Positions 11,110-24,760 are shown, counted from the stretch's first letter. The stretch: 64,000 nt of DNA from Galaxea fascicularis (GCA_948470475.1 OX419342.1:22022577-22086576), one strand, 5' to 3'. Translations and numbers: made by a program. The notes: generated from the letters alone by a model not told the origin.

Positions 11110-12096
11110 AGGAGTCTAGTTAGTCAGAGAGCACTGAAGCACCCGTTTGAATTCCGTCAGCCAACCAACCAGCACCATTCCTCATTGTTACCTCAACAAA
11201 AGTATACATTTAATTTCCAAGTACTAGCTGTTTTCAAGAATTTGTGGCAGCATCAATGAATAACACAGTACAAACCAGTCTTACGGTTTAGAGAACTTCC
11301 AAACAGGCGTTGCTTTCGTTATTTTTTTGGAAAAAGAAAAGAGTCGACTAATGGCAGGTTACTAAAATGCCTCGAGGCATTTAAAGTGACAATTCTTTCG
11401 CAAGAATTAATATAATTCACGCACAATTTAATGACACTCCTGAAAAACCCACTATCATCTAAACATTCAATAACTAAATTTAAGGGATAGTAGCTAATAA
11501 AATACTCTCTGGAATAAAACAAATTTTAAATTAAAACGAGAAGTATAAATATACGAATAATCCGCTATTAATTTAACGTGAATGCTATTTTTCCACGTTC
11601 AACCTATATATACAAAATTCCTCCTTTAAATTCAATTTTACAAATAAAATGTTTTGCTAAGGTGTGATGAGATACGGAATTCTATTTCCAATCAAAGCAA
11701 AATTATCAAATTATACAACTAGCGAATGAGCTGTATTAATTGGGATGCCAACGTTCTGAAAAACCATGTATAACAAAACCTCGTATATGTTAATTTGCGG
11801 TCAGCTTTTTCAAAGGACTGCGAAAAATCTATTAAAATGCACACAGAGTATGTAAGAAGCCATTATTAAACGCATTAAGCTGATATATGGAGCGTTTTCA
11901 CACGACGTCACGGCGGCCATGTTGGCGTACCAAATAAAGAAACGTTGGCCATATTGGTGTAACAGGCTAACCCTCTGGGAACTATATTTTTATGGAAAAG
12001 CTTTCTTTTGCTTCATTAAACCAATATCGCCGCTGGTCGGGTAGTGAAAACGCTCTACCTTTGTACAATTCAAAGGCTTAATCAGTTGTTTTAGGA

Positions 12097-12347
12097 TTAC
12101 ATTGCCAACGAACTTGAAATGATGCTATTCATGATACTCTCAATCCGGACAGCTCCAATTAATGGGGAGAAGAAAAGTTCTTCAGCGGCTCGCTTTGTCA
12201 GCATTCGAGTCGCTGGCAGACGGAGCAGGATCTTGGCAAATCTTTCAGGACTGCTTGGGTACTTGTTTTCAACATACCGCTTGAGGGCGCGGTGCGCCTT
12301 TTCCTGTAGCCTTTCAACTTGTTGGGGATTTTTCAGACTTGAGCAAT
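12097..12347 (-). CDS. NR2C-like gene, last exon (helices 9-12)
   Basis: Acceptor ttcgtttgtttag. It encodes [20 protein letters not shown] through [15 protein letters not shown] to [17 protein letters not shown] and TAA at 12097-12099. The AF-2 core lacks an obvious hydrophobic-Glu-hydrophobic helix after VRIES, so ligand-dependent coactivator binding may be weak or absent (inference). Confidence 0.92.
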
Positions 12348-15300
12348 CTAAACAAACGAAGGGTTTCTTTAAAACAAGGAGTGGGCAGTGGATATAAAAC
12401 TGCGCTCTGTTTAACAGATTTATAAGCATCTAAATGTAGCTCAGTTCTCAATTTACGAGAAAATTAAAGGAGGCGAGGAAAGAAAAAATAAAACCCAAAC
12501 CTTTTTGAAATGGGAAATGTTGAAATGAAATCGCAGTATTAGCGTATAACAGTATAAAAATGGATCAACCAATTCTTCGTGCTTCAACTCTCGATTTCAA
12601 GTTCAAAAGTGGTCTTCACAACTCTTTACGACGATGAAGACAGTAGGGAGCATTAGGCCCGCTTCATACGTCGAACTTTTGATGTGCCGAATTTAATGCA
12701 AAGGACGGTTAGAACAAACGACTTTCCTAATTAACATTCGATTCGGCTCATGAGAAGTTGTAAAACCCCTATCTTAAAATCATAGTAAAAGACCATCTTT
12801 TTAGTGGATCGCACTTTTAGAAATGACTTTTCGGGCCTAAATGTTTTCGAGCTTTCAAGAAACGGGCCCCTAATTTGGGAATATAGGAATACTCGAAATA
12901 GACGCTTATCACGCTTTTAATGGGACCCTCTCCGTTTCCGGGGAAAGCTTTCGGCGAGAAAATCGTGTGAGACTTGCCAAGCTCGTGGCGTGTACTGGAA
13001 GTCAGGTTCGAGTGCTCGGCCCAGTCTGTTGTGCGCGCTGGTGTAATTTCACTTCCGCCCAACGACTTCCAGAACACAAAATATGCGATTGGTTCGGGAA
13101 AACCTTATTCAACTTCTTCTCTCATTCCTAATTACAACAATAATAGAAACAAGCAGAATAGTCTCAAACAATGGCCGTCAGTGAGAAGTAACTCCATTCT
13201 TGCAGCGCTTTGGGAACAGCTTCTCACTTTCCAACTCTCACTAAAAGCTCAAGCATAAAATGTACCGTGAATTACCTGGATTGAAAAGAACGATGGTCTT
13301 CAGGAATGCATACTCTACCAAGTCCATTTCAAGCTTTTCAAGACTGAATGAGAGCTCCTTAATGCTCATCATCTTTTCGAGGAGATTTGCGTCTTTAATC
13401 AGTCCAGTGGGCTTTTGGTCTTCACCTCCATCGCTTCGCTCCATATGCACAGCGGCAAGAGTCAACAGAGGGGACAACGGAAAAGAACTGGAGCACTGCG
13501 CTACACCCAACATGAAAAGGTCTGACCAAGAATTCTGCAGCAAAACAAGTTGATCTGTAGTTTCCAGACTACGAAAGGCCTGGATATTTCGTGTCCAGTC
13601 GACGGTTAGAAACAAAAGACGGGTGGCAATTTCATACACGTATTCCATCGATAATGAGGACACTCCCAGTGTTGGGGGATTCAGCTTGAAGGGGATATTT
13701 TCGGAGCTGAGAATTCCATCGCAGTGATCAGAGGGATGGATAACTGAGGGGGACACCGCAGGGGAACACCGAGATTGCGGTGAAAGTGAACTGGGACTGG
13801 TTGGCGTGAGAGGTTCAAAGTCTGGTTTTTCCTGATGAGCTGGATACACCATATGTCTCGGTGGAGAGAGACTGACACCTCGTAAGTGGCTTTCATGCGG
13901 GCCGTCGTCTGTAGGCTTGGTGATGGGCTTTCTTTCACACTGCACAGCTAAAAGGGAGGCAATCACAGAGAAGATAAAAACGTCAGACTGGCACAAAATG
14001 GACCTGCGATAATATTCAGACTTAGTTGCAATAGTTGTATTCTCTAACGTCATCTGGCAAGCGAATCACTTGAATTACCCCGTCACTCATCAACATGTAT
14101 ATTTACGTCACTATTTTCTTTCATTTCTTACGGTATAAATGGAAAGAACTTCATTTCAACAGACATCAGTAAAAACTACTTTATCTCCACTGATCGTTTC
14201 CTTTATTCTCGCAAAGGTGTATGTTTGATCAAGTGGGGATGATGTCAGGAGAAGTTGTAGGCTGGTCATGGATTTAACGTCTAGCAGGCAAGAAAGGCAA
14301 ACTTTACCGCGTGGGCCTTAGCTGCATCCATAGCACAGACGTCTAGACGTCTATGCACATTAACTGTCTGGGACTAGTAAATAGACAGGACACCCCTAAT
14401 TTGGACGGCAAAATCTAATTCTTTTTTTCTAAGAAAGAAAGAAACTGAAAATTAAACACTCAGAAATGAGACTGAAAAACTGCCTTCGCCACTGTTACCC
14501 ATGAAGAGGTTTACATATCAAACAATTTAACCAACACTATCGGGAAAGCTGAAATGACAGATGTACCAAGTGGTTATGCCACAGTTAAATCGTCCAAAAA
14601 ACCCACATCACATGCGCAGTAACATCATACCGGGCTCAAACTACTGAACACTGAAGAGTTGGTCGAGAGACAGTACTTAAGTTCAGGCAAAAGACAGCAA
14701 ACAAGCAACTTTAGTGAATGGTAGGAGACGAAAAGTCAATCACACCCCACCCTTACGCCTCGGTGCGACACAGTTACAATAGGCCATTTCCGAGTTCATG
14801 TCTGCCTCCTCTTCAAAGCGAGTCCAAGTGCGAAGTTTTTGTTATGAAAATTAGTTTTCATTCATATGTAAAGTAGAACTTATTACCATCACAAAAACTT
14901 CGCACTTAGACTCACTTTGAAGAGGAGGCAGACATGAACTCGGAAATGGCCTATTGTCTGATGAAATTAATAGTTGTCTGTACTTTTTCAGACAATGTCT
15001 TACTCTGTAGTGTATAATAACTTTTTTACTGCTTGTGTATCAAACTATGGAAATAGCGTAAAAACAAAAAATAAGTAAATAAATAAATAAAATACTAGTA
15101 CAACTTTCACACTATGTCCTACCAGTCTGCGCCGGGTTTAAGGCTTATTTCAACGTTATGTCTACGTCTATATACGCCCTCTCTGCTACTCAGACGGTAC
15201 TCCAAGACGTTTCAGACGTCTGAAATGGCGTAAATACAGGGAAAAAGGAAGGACGTATTGCACGTCAAACGAATTGAATGTCTTAAAGTATAGTGGCGCC

Positions 15301-18300
15301 AACTTCTCCAATATTTGTACCAGTGGTAATAGCTGGTATTGCGTTTTGCGTCTATTACCTGAGGTGAGTTTTGATTGATTCGACTTTATCTGGAAGAACA
15401 GGCGAGTGCTTACTGTGGCTGTAGGCCCGTATTGTTGCAGTTCAAGGCTACAATAGGCCGATCAATTTTGCAGCCTCTTCCTATTCGTTCTCGGTTGTTT
15501 TAGTCGACGAAAGGTGAAGACGCTCCTGTCCTTGAAACTTTAAGCCTAAGATCTAATTTCTCCTTATTATTTTTCAAAGCAAAGGTTAAATACCTCCGAA
15601 GCATGTTTCTTAGCTAGAAAGGAAATGCACAAAGAATTGCTCGCTGTCATATCTTCTGTCAGCATGGCAGCGTTGATCACGCTTCCCCTGCGTGACAGCA
15701 AATGTAAATTGCTCCCCGGGTGGTAACTTCAACCATTACTGTAAAATCGTAAAATATTGATCGTCATTACATAATTTTCCGTTGAATAGCATGTTCCTCC
15801 TCTTGCTAAACTTGTAGCATGTTATGCAACCTACACCATGACATTTCTATTATGTAATGTAGTTTGGTATGCCTCCAGTGATATGCTACAAGATACATTA
15901 GCGAATACCACAAGATAATCAAGCGAGGAGATTTTGACATTGTTTAGATACTGAACGAGATAAGACCGGAAAAAAGCGTATACGTAAGACACACTAGAGA
16001 ATTCTAAAGTTCATTGAGATGATATTCGGGTAAAACGGAAAACGTGTTGTGTGTATCCTTTAAAATACAAGCGATGTGAAGTCGCGCGTGATCCATTTGT
16101 ATTACAAAATACACGTGTTTCAGTTTAACACGGCCTAAACGCCGGCCGGCTTTTGTTGATGTAAGGGCATGACATAAACAAAACACGAGAGTTGACTGAA
16201 GGTGTGACTAATGCTCCAGTCGTCGATCACGAGAGAAAATGAAAAAGTGGACACAAAACACTGTAACTTCAAGTTATAATAAGAAATATTACGAAGGAAG
16301 TGGCGATGTTGGGTAAAAATGGAAACTTTTGCGTCATGCAAATTACCTGTCCAAGTGGTCTTTTCGGCGTTTTCTCATGATCAATGCGTATTATTACATG
16401 ATAAACGTGTTTAATTCTTAATACTCCGGTGTTTGTCGATGTAGGTAAGCAAAGAAAACACAAGTAATCGGTCACGAGAAAAAACAAAAGAGAATGACAA
16501 ACTGTAAACCCGCGACATGCAAATGACGGGAATACGATGCAAAGTGGTTAAATTACTCAGTACTTTGATATTCGAGGAGGACATTTTTGAGATTTGAAAC
16601 GCGTTGAAACAACATTTCAAGAATTATCGGTAGGTTTTCAGTGAGCGTCGTTCGGTAAATTCGCGAGATAAATGAAAGTATTAATTGTTACTACCGATGT
16701 TTGTTGATGTTAAAGAAAGGCACGCGCACGTGAGTTGAGTAAACAATCTATCTGGCGTTACTCTGCAGTCTCTGATCACGAGACCACGATGCAAATTGCG
16801 GCGGAATTGCAGCCGGCGAGACAAAAAAAAATTGCCGAAGGCGAAAACACGAACAGAAGTTACAAAGTCGCGGTTAATCTACGTGATGTAACACAATAGC
16901 CGATTTTAGACCCTTTTGATTCAATACGAGATGAGGAGGCTCAATCATTCTAACAAGCAAAACAACGAAACAAAGATTGTTCTATTTTGAAACGTTACAA
17001 AGTGGGCGTGAGGTAAAGGGTTTTAATTTGCCAGATGTACATATCACCGGTGTGACTGGTCACGTACGAGAACCAAAGAAAGAAAATACCATTATTTGTT
17101 TGTGGTTGGATCACTGTGTCTTTCATCAGCAATACAGTACCAGTGATTGCATTTTGTAGAAGGCCAAAACTCACCGCCACAGGGAATATTTTTTTTTTTT
17201 ATCTCGGGTCTTCTCTTCATCCCGTCCCCTACCCCCACCACTTCGAGTAATTGGTTCGAGAAAATCGACCGACCTTTGATGAAAACATAAAATATGCGTT
17301 TTTTTCGTAGGTTGAAACTCGTAACAGTTTTCTTTGGAAAGATACCAAGAAATGCTGCAATCAAAGTCACGGTTTGCTAAGAGGGTCGCTAAATCCTTTC
17401 AGGGGACGCCATGGTGTCCCTTTGCCAATACTGTTTGACCTCTGATTTGCGATGTAACCTTGAGGCTGCACGCCAACGGTTGTTTTTTTCATCGGTGGAA
17501 GTACTTAAACAGATTACAGATTCAGGTCTAATTTGAGCAAAAAGAAAGCGTTTCTCTGCGGTTTTGAAGTGACACATTGTCTGTTCATAACACTGGAAAA
17601 CTAATTATTGTTCTTCGTGGTTTGCATCTGAATGTAACGCACTTACACCTGTTGTACAAGATATGATAATTTGATGAGTCTATTCGAGACCCTGTATTCA
17701 TTGTAATTGAAAATGTGAAATCTGATACGATAATGACTTTGCAACAGTTCAAAACTTACTTTTTTATCATTTCAAATCTGTGATATTGGGACATGCTAAA
17801 CAAGCTTGAGTCCTGAATATAATCGTACATTAACTACGTTTTCCGATTTATTTTGCGTGAGTTGGTGTGGTCTCCACGTGCAAATCAGGCGTAGCAACGC
17901 GTGATGGTCAAAGTTCATAAGGGCGTTGCATAACTGAGTAAGTTGACTTTGAACCCAAGAATTCCAAATAGAGTGGAAAACATAAAAACACGAGCTGTTG
18001 GTTTTGAAATCATGACTTAACACGTGAGAGCCAAACACGTTCTGTACACAGTGAATTTTAATAAAAAATACTGTATTCGCGTTGGTATAATATTTTGGAA
18101 GTTGTTCTGTCGACGCGTTCACTTAAATGTCCATTTCATTCCAACGTCATTGATATTTCCAGAAAAAAAACTGGCAGCGCTCAGCAGTGTTCAACCCAGC
18201 AACAACTGATTACAGAAAAAAGAAATAAGCTTGACGTTCCGAGGTAATCATGGCTTGATCCATCTGTAACCTGAATTTGGTACAATGCGACTAAAATCTT

Positions 18301-21300
18301 AAGTGTAAATTGGTGATATTTGTGAGAAAGGGCGCCTAACAACTGCTGCTGTAGAAAACGTGGGTGGACATCAACGCGACAAAGGCATTATGGAAAGAAT
18401 TTGGTCAAAGTATGTGACTATTTTGAGCATAACTTTGTTTGTAGCTGTTTCTTGGGTCACTGACGCGTTCCACCCAAGTTGTGTTTGAAGTTAGGGCTGC
18501 TTGAGTCTCTTGTACTGCTTTCTAACTATCGCTAATGATGGCTGCCATTAAAGCAAAATGAACGTCATCAATTTCTGTTGTTTGTTCGGCCGCTCTGTCG
18601 CTGAATTTGCCGCGTTTAACGTGGCCACATGATCATTCACGATTTTTCTTTCATAGACTGGAATGCGAGGTCGAGTCACTGCCAAAAATGTTTCTTGTTC
18701 CCCCGATTTTCACTGAAATAATGTATCTTTGTAAACTTTGTTTAAACTTGTTCATAAAAATTTAGGTCTGCTCGTCTATGAAAGAGTGAATGTCAGAAGA
18801 GATCGTAGAAACGTTGCAACTCGTACAAAATGATGCGGGCATCTTTTTTAAAGACGCAGTCAACTTTGTGTGCTGGTGATTTGCTGGCATGCCAGTAACG
18901 AGTTATGACGAGAGCAAAGTTTTAGTTGTACGTCAGTTCTCTTTAACTACATAATGGCGACTATTCACGGCTTCGTGATTCCGCGCACTTCCGGGACGTA
19001 AAAAAGAATTAGTGTTCTTTCCTCTGACAAGTTCAGTTTTGTTTGATGCTTTGCTTGCCTTATAGACGTAGTAGATGAGGGGAATAAGGCTAATGTGAGA
19101 AATCTTACGTGCACTGAATAAGACGAGAAATAAAGGACCTTCGTTCGAATGATGTGTACTGATTCGGGTTGATTGGACAGTAGACGCGGGGCAAGGAATC
19201 TGAAGATGTATATATGCAGCAGGATCAACTAAAGCGGATAGCTGTGTTTTTTGGTGTTCAAAATTGAGGGTTGGGTCTGCATATCTCATTGCTTGTTTGG
19301 TTCTGCTGTGAAACAAGGAATTAAGCTGCTGTGCCTGTTAGGCGTTTTGCCTGTGCCTTCATGAACTGGCTTCAATCTCCTAAAGCCGAGAATCATCCTC
19401 AACATTGTCCCTGCAACTTTTGCGGCGCTCATTTGATAAATTTCGTGTTCTGTGTATCGATCTGCTCTAAGCTAACCAAGCTATCAAATATACAGGCTTC
19501 ACATTATTTAAAGGAAAGGCCGGACCAGTTCTTCCCTTTTTCGCGTAGATCTTCTTAGTTAGATGAGCCCTAGAATACCAAGATAGCCCAATTGAAGCAC
19601 ATATCATTTACCCTTGCTCCATACTCCCTACAACATCTGCCGAGCATCACGAGGCAAGAATAAAATCATGGGATTCATTCAGACACCTTTTACTGTTGTA
19701 TATGGTAACTCTCTCCCTAGCCAACTAAACAAGCTCTCTAATGCATGAACCTTTCGTGTGTCCATTTGCTGAAGCGAGAATCAGAAATACAGATATCACC
19801 GATGTGAGAGCAGATTTATTTAACTGTGTTTCCCTGTGGTATATGCATTCCACCGGCTTTGGCTCAAAAACCCGAAAGATTGATAAAACAAAAGGAATTT
19901 GTATTGAGTTGCGTGTGCAAGTGTAGACTTTGTTTTGGTGACCTGTTCGCCTTGGAGTAGATGTGCAGAATAAGGAATGACGGCTTATGCCTGCATAGCG
20001 TGCATGGAGCCCTGTGGAAGGAATAACTTGTTTTGTTCGAAAATGGATCCACAGAGATGGGCAAATGATCTGTGTGAATGCAGACTGCATCTTTGAATTC
20101 ACCAGTTTGGTTTGGCAGAGATGTTGCTCGGGGTCAAAGTGTTTAGTGTCTGGTGTGGTCTGAGGTGGTTAGACATGTCGATTAACGTTGTTTCTGTAAC
20201 GTTTCGGTCCATCTTACATAATTCAACTCAGCCGACATTTTTGTTGCGCTTATGTAATTTTTTTAGCGTATGCAGGGATTTTATTACCTTCCTTTTTCAT
20301 GCCCATAGTTAAGCACTTATTCAACCGGCATCTTTGGCATCTATTTCTGTGAACTTTGTCCACCGGGCAGGCTCCATTTCCTTGGCATCTGTAATGTAAA
20401 TTCTTTCTCACACTCCTTTTGAAAAACCCCTTACAACCTTCGCAAGCGACTATGCCATAATGCTTGCCGGTTCCACGATCGCCACAGACCAAACAATCTC
20501 CCCATATTGGCTTTAAAGTTGCGCTTGAGATACCTTCGCTGGCTCTGAAAAATTCGGGCCTCAACTCTGAAACGAAACAAACAAACAACAAAACAAAAAC
20601 AAAAAAACGAAATTAGCCCAATTGCGTGAAGCAAACACTCCTTTTTATGACGACTTTTCTGTCTAATTAAGGCATTCTATTTTGCCAGCTAAAGCACTGT
20701 CAAAACAAATTTTTCCATCATTTTCCGTGTATTTATTGAAAGCCTTAGAGTTTTTAAATACACTCGTGGTTCACTCGGAAGTTTTAAAATTCAGGAAATC
20801 AACAGGTCATGAAATGATGTTCTTGAAGATTCTTTTCAAACATTAATCGAAAAATACAAAAACAAAAAAAGGACTGAAGAAGGGTTACATAACGTAGGGG
20901 AACTCAAGAGTAAACAATAACGTACTTAAAGCGTTCACAGTCCCAGTTCATTTTCATATCTTTAAGACCTAGTGGTGTGAGCGATAGCACTGTTGATCTC
21001 TTTAAACCGCAGACATTTGGGATAACACATGCAATTCTCCGTATTTTCAAGAAGATTTGAGTTTCCCAAAATTCCAGCTTGCCTTAATTTCTCACTCCCG
21101 TCAACATTCTCGCCCTTAAAACAAAACGCATTTATTTTCCCACGTTAGAGGAGATTGACATGTTATTCCACCAGAACGGCTCGCATCTCCAAGCGCCTTG
21201 GAGATGCCTTCCAGACATTTATTAGTGATATTCCAACAAAGAGAAGCACTGAATATTTAAGGAAATGTTGTGATTGAGGTTTGAGGAACAAAAACTGTAT

Positions 21301-21352
21301 CAACATTGCAATGATACTCTGAAAAGCTTAAATAGCTGCTCTTACCAGTCAT
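12097..21352 (-). CDS. NR2C (TR2/TR4)-like nuclear receptor (4 coding exons)
   Basis: Joined exons are 21346-21352, 20288-20566, 13276-13947 and 12097-12347. Phases 1, 1, 1 match and give 402 residues. Residues ~27-92 are a two-finger C4 DNA-binding domain: spacing C-x2-C-x13-C-x2-C and C-x5-C-x9-C-x2-C, P-box CEGCKG. The hinge opens VQCERKP, close to VQSERKP of vertebrate TR2/TR4. The ligand-binding domain (~190-402) carries the signature [17 protein letters not shown] and ends with [16 protein letters not shown], also NR2C-like. It should act as a nuclear DNA-binding transcription factor; ligand and targets are unknown. The A/B region is only 26 residues, so the protein is about 200 shorter than human TR2/TR4. 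A related NR2D/HR78-type assignment is possible. Confidence 0.87.
13276..13947 (-). CDS. NR2C-like gene, hinge and first half of ligand-binding domain
   Basis: Acceptor cctcccttttag and donor cca|g|gtaatt. The hinge is Ser/Pro-rich ([20 protein letters not shown]), then [20 protein letters not shown] opens helix 3 and [16 protein letters not shown] closes the exon. The split of the LBD at ...FNPG matches an intron-prone boundary in the family. Confidence 0.92.
14782..14951. mobile_element. MITE family B, copy 1 (170 bp, TA-flanked)
   Basis: A near-perfect palindrome: ggccatttccgagttcatgt at one end and acatgaactcggaaatggcc at the other, flanked by TA on both sides (14780-14781, 14952-14953). 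TA target duplications point to the Tc1/mariner superfamily. It sits in intron 2 of the nuclear receptor gene. Its partner, with the same length and opposite orientation, is at 54034. Confidence 0.92.
16140..16800. repeat. Diverged ~270-290-bp tandem repeats in nuclear receptor intron 2
   Basis: Motifs recur in the same order about every 280 bp: gcttttgttgatgtaaggg (16149), gtgtttgtcgatgtaggtaa (16430), gatgtttgttgatgttaaag (16696), each followed by a 'cgatcacgag/ggtcacgag/tgatcacgag' block (16225, 16472, 16774). Strongly diverged and no ORF. The rest of the intron (15000-20287) shows nothing further. Confidence 0.4.
20288..20566 (-). CDS. NR2C-like gene, DNA-binding-domain exon
   Basis: Acceptor tttgtttcgtttcag and donor gaag|gtaata. 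It encodes both zinc fingers in one exon: [20 protein letters not shown], then [17 protein letters not shown] and [17 protein letters not shown]. All eight zinc ligands are present. Confidence 0.95.
21346..21352 (-). CDS. NR2C-like gene, start exon (7 coding bases)
   Basis: ATGACTG followed by donor gtaaga. It supplies Met-Thr plus one base, and the DBD exon needs exactly one base to complete GAG (Glu). An in-frame TGA lies two codons upstream. I chose it because the phase and the donor fit; a different upstream start exon is possible. Confidence 0.55.
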
Positions 21353-22118
21353 AGTTCAAGTTGTATTAACGGCCAACCTCTAACTCGCACGAACAAACCG
21401 CGGCAAAGAGAACGCTTGTCGAAGACAACTGGCAGGGTTATATGGAGCTCCGTGGTCTTCTGATAATTGAAGCAGATCGCGAACTGCTGGACAAGGTCGA
21501 TCCCGGCAAGTTACATGTTTTTACACGTGTTCTTCGCCTTTTTCAAGCTTTTACCTTTCACTGGATGCACTTTTAGGTCATCCGTAGGACAAAAGCGTAG
21601 CTAACAAACATTGTGATTGGTTACTAGAGTGGATTGAACTTTACCTGGGCCAATCACGAGAGATTTTCGAAAACTCAAAACACGAGTCACGCGAAAGTAA
21701 ATGGAGGCAAGTACACGTGACTCCTACACGTGTGGTATTCGCGTTCACAAAAAAGATCACGCCAAAAGTAGAGGTTATAAATGTTACGTAACTATTTTTG
21801 TGCGTCAAACGTGACAAGAGAAAGAGTGTCGGGAAATGCTGAGTGTTCTACTTCAGAATTATCTCTTTTATCTTGGCGGGATTTTTATGTGATGCCTTCC
21901 TCTCTACCAGCTTTATTACAATCACTCGAACGTCACGAGAACATAGCAACTGCGAACCATGTGGTATTTCGGTACCCTGTTGTACCCAACTGACCAAGCT
22001 GGGTCGTAGCCGTAGGAGTTGAGATCCGGATAACCTGGATTCTAGCCCCTCCTTGATCACTGGCATGGGTTTGTTTTCGTGATGGTTCTACGTTAGCTCC
22101 CAGCAACTTCCTCGATTG

Positions 22119-22547
22119 TCACTTTTTCTTACTTTGAACAATGTATTTGCCCGTTTCGCGAAGGGAAAAATGCGCTTTCGATCGATTCAGTAAATCACCA
22201 AGTGCCTTTGCCATCTCTTCACTGGAACACGACGAGAAAGGTAAGGGCTGGTTTGAGCGTACCATGCCACCTAAACATAAGCATAAATGCAAGCACTTCC
22301 ACCTGAACACGTACATATGCGAAAGCATAATGTGACATACGCAGGTGCAGTTTAAGGACATTTTCGCTTCTTGCGCTACCGGATCAAGTGCGGAAAAGTA
22401 ATGCCTAACATCTTTCAATTGAGTGGCTATATCTTCCTCTTTGGCGACTACATAACTACTGCTATGAAATGATAATACCTCGGAGAAACGAGTAGCAAAC
22501 TTATAAACAATCCACACGATATGCAAATAAAAAGCTTGCGAAGACAT
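22119..22547 (-). CDS. Unrecognised ORF or exons (142 codons)
   Basis: An open frame on the minus strand with protein-like stretches: AKEEDIATQLKDVRHYFSAL and SSEEMAKALGDLLNRSKAHF, ending QSKKK-stop. The middle section (rich in Cys, His and Met) looks intronic, with a gtatgt donor after NCTC and pyrimidine-rich acceptors near ttccag, but the phases do not join cleanly. I do not recognise the family. It may be a small two-exon gene or chance. Confidence 0.25.
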   Translation of the reverse strand: MSSQAFYLHIVWIVYKFATRFSEVLSFHSSSYVVAKEEDIATQLKDVRHYFSALDPVAQEAKMSLNCTCVCHIMLSHMYVFRWKCLHLCLCLGGMVRSNQPLPFSSCSSEEMAKALGDLLNRSKAHFSLRETGKYIVQSKKK

Positions 22548-24489
22548 TTATTTTTTGGTCAATATCCCTGTCACAAATATGTATCACGTTTTTGCTTAAT
22601 AAATATAGATAGACTTATGAACTAATTTTTACAGTATTTACAAATTTTTATACATGTACAGTGAACTCAGTGTCTTAGCCGTCCATAGTCGCCAACGCTG
22701 ATTAAACCGCGCCCGATGATCTAAATCACAGAACACACAGAACAATTAAGAGGAAAAAGGAAACGATAGCCAAGGATGAAATACCTTAATGAACATCCAA
22801 ACAAACTAGTTTGCAGGAAAATGTAATTTTAAAATTTTTGGGCGAGTTTGGTGTATTGGGATTTGACCTCTGTGGGTCAGTTTTACGATTGATACAATCT
22901 TATTTTTTTCCGTTTACTTCACATCAAAAAGCCAAGAACATTTATACCCAATCAGTAAACTCTGAAGAGGCGCCAACGACTACTGAAAGCGTTTGTCGCG
23001 AATCGCAGTCTTTTACTTCTCGCAGAATATTGCACCAAGTGAAGCCCGCAAAAGATTCAGGCCATGCAGGGATATCGTCTTTAAGACTAACTTTGGTATT
23101 AAGGACACACACATTCCCAAATACAGAGACATTTTATCATATTAAAACAGAGAAACCGTTAATTACGTTATGTTATGCACAATGTTTACGTCCAGCACTG
23201 GGTGTGCAATGTTGTCAACATTCTACATTCCAAGCTGCTTATTTGTCAAGTCTTTTCTAAATAATCACTGTCGTGTTTTCTGCGAGTCCTTCAACTGGAT
23301 AGTAGCAAGTTCTCTTTAGTCTGATGGATATCAAGGGGTCCCTTTCTTTGCATCCAAATACAGGGAGAATGATCGCAAACTTTATTCGCACCGGCGTAGC
23401 ATGGCTAACACGGTTCTTACTTTACCACAGAAGCTAATAAATGAGGCCCATTCTCGAAGGAAACGTTGGCTGTAACGGCCAGACAAGGTCATCCAGTCTG
23501 CCATTGTGTGACGTACAGTAGACATTTTCAACACTTGATAAAGGCGCCCTGATGTTAAAGTAAGCTTCTAAAATGGTTGCACAAACTTCATATTAAATTC
23601 TGAGGGAGCAATTTTTCGTTGAGTTAATTTTACGCTTAGGATGTCATTTAAACATATAACCCATGTTACGGAAGAACCACTCGTTTCTTAAAAACTGCCT
23701 TCACCGATGGGATACCTCTCCAGAGTTTATTCGCTCCTGAATTAAGTCATTTTCATATACATATAACGGTTGTATACATTTTAACGGTCTCTTTCAATTT
23801 GGCCTAATTCGGTTTACGCTTCTAGGCGTTGTTTGGTTTACCAGCCAATGCTTCATGGAAGGGCAAAATTAGGCAACATCGAGGGCAACGCAAACAAAAA
23901 TATCGGTTCATACTCGTCTGATCTACTCTGCAATTATTACATCTCGTTCATTGAGAAAGCTACGGCCAAGTACTCTCAAGTACACCTCCTCATAACTAAA
24001 GCTCTCCCAGAACTTGTACAATAAAGGAACGATGCCAAGCTATATTTTCAAAGGGGAAGCAAACAACAATCTGTATGACTTTCCACTTCACAAGAGAATC
24101 CTGAGTCAAAGGAACGTATTTGTGATCTTTCACGACTTTCGTTAACTGGAACAGAAATAATAATAATAAAAAAAGAATGAACCATTATTTTTTAGTTTTT
24201 GTTTGCTTCCCTTATGCCTTTTAGCAGATCGAAGTAATACAATTAAAACTCCACTTAGAAGGCTTATGCAAGGATTACTTTCTTTTGATTAATTCTGACT
24301 ATTCTTTTGCGACATACGTGTCCCTTGTTGAATATGTGCTATCTCTTGTGACCTTGCACAATGTGTGGAAATCTTGATACGACAGGCTCCTGAAGAAAAA
24401 GGAAGGGCATAACAGTACAGTCATCAAATAAACGAGAACGTGCCTTAAGTGAACATGTCTGTTTGGAAGTCAATCGAAACCTCCAAGTA

Positions 24490-24760
24490 ATAATATTTCA
24501 TAAATAAGACCTCAGCTTGTTGTGTTTCTTAGCCCTATCCTAAAAATGTTCTGTTATCCTCGTAAATGTATCGATGTATTCTTAACTGGTGTAGAATTTG
24601 GAGCTCTTGCTTTTGTAAATCTTTTATTTATTTTATATTATACGTGTTAACACTGTTCGCCCCGACTAGCCTTTGCTACCTGCGGGCAGTGCATATTTCT
24701 GTAATTTCCGGCTGTAATAATATTTCATAAATAAACTGAAACTGAAACTGGAAAAAAGGC
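24490..24760 (+). mobile_element. 3' tail of a non-LTR retrotransposon (LINE), likely truncated
   Basis: AT-rich sequence leads to gcctttgctacctgcgggca, then ggctgtaataatatttcata and aataaactgaaactgaaac, a short repeat tail typical of CR1/L2-type LINE 3' ends. A near copy of taatatttcataaataa also lies at 24491-24507. No reverse transcriptase remains. Confidence 0.45.

Noticed and set aside
13260..13553. A 97-codon plus-strand frame
   Set aside because: It is the antisense shadow of the ligand-binding-domain exon.
22811..23260. A 149-codon plus-strand frame
   Set aside because: Composition is irregular, there is no recognisable motif, and I found no splice-supported neighbours. Chance or a decayed repeat is more likely.
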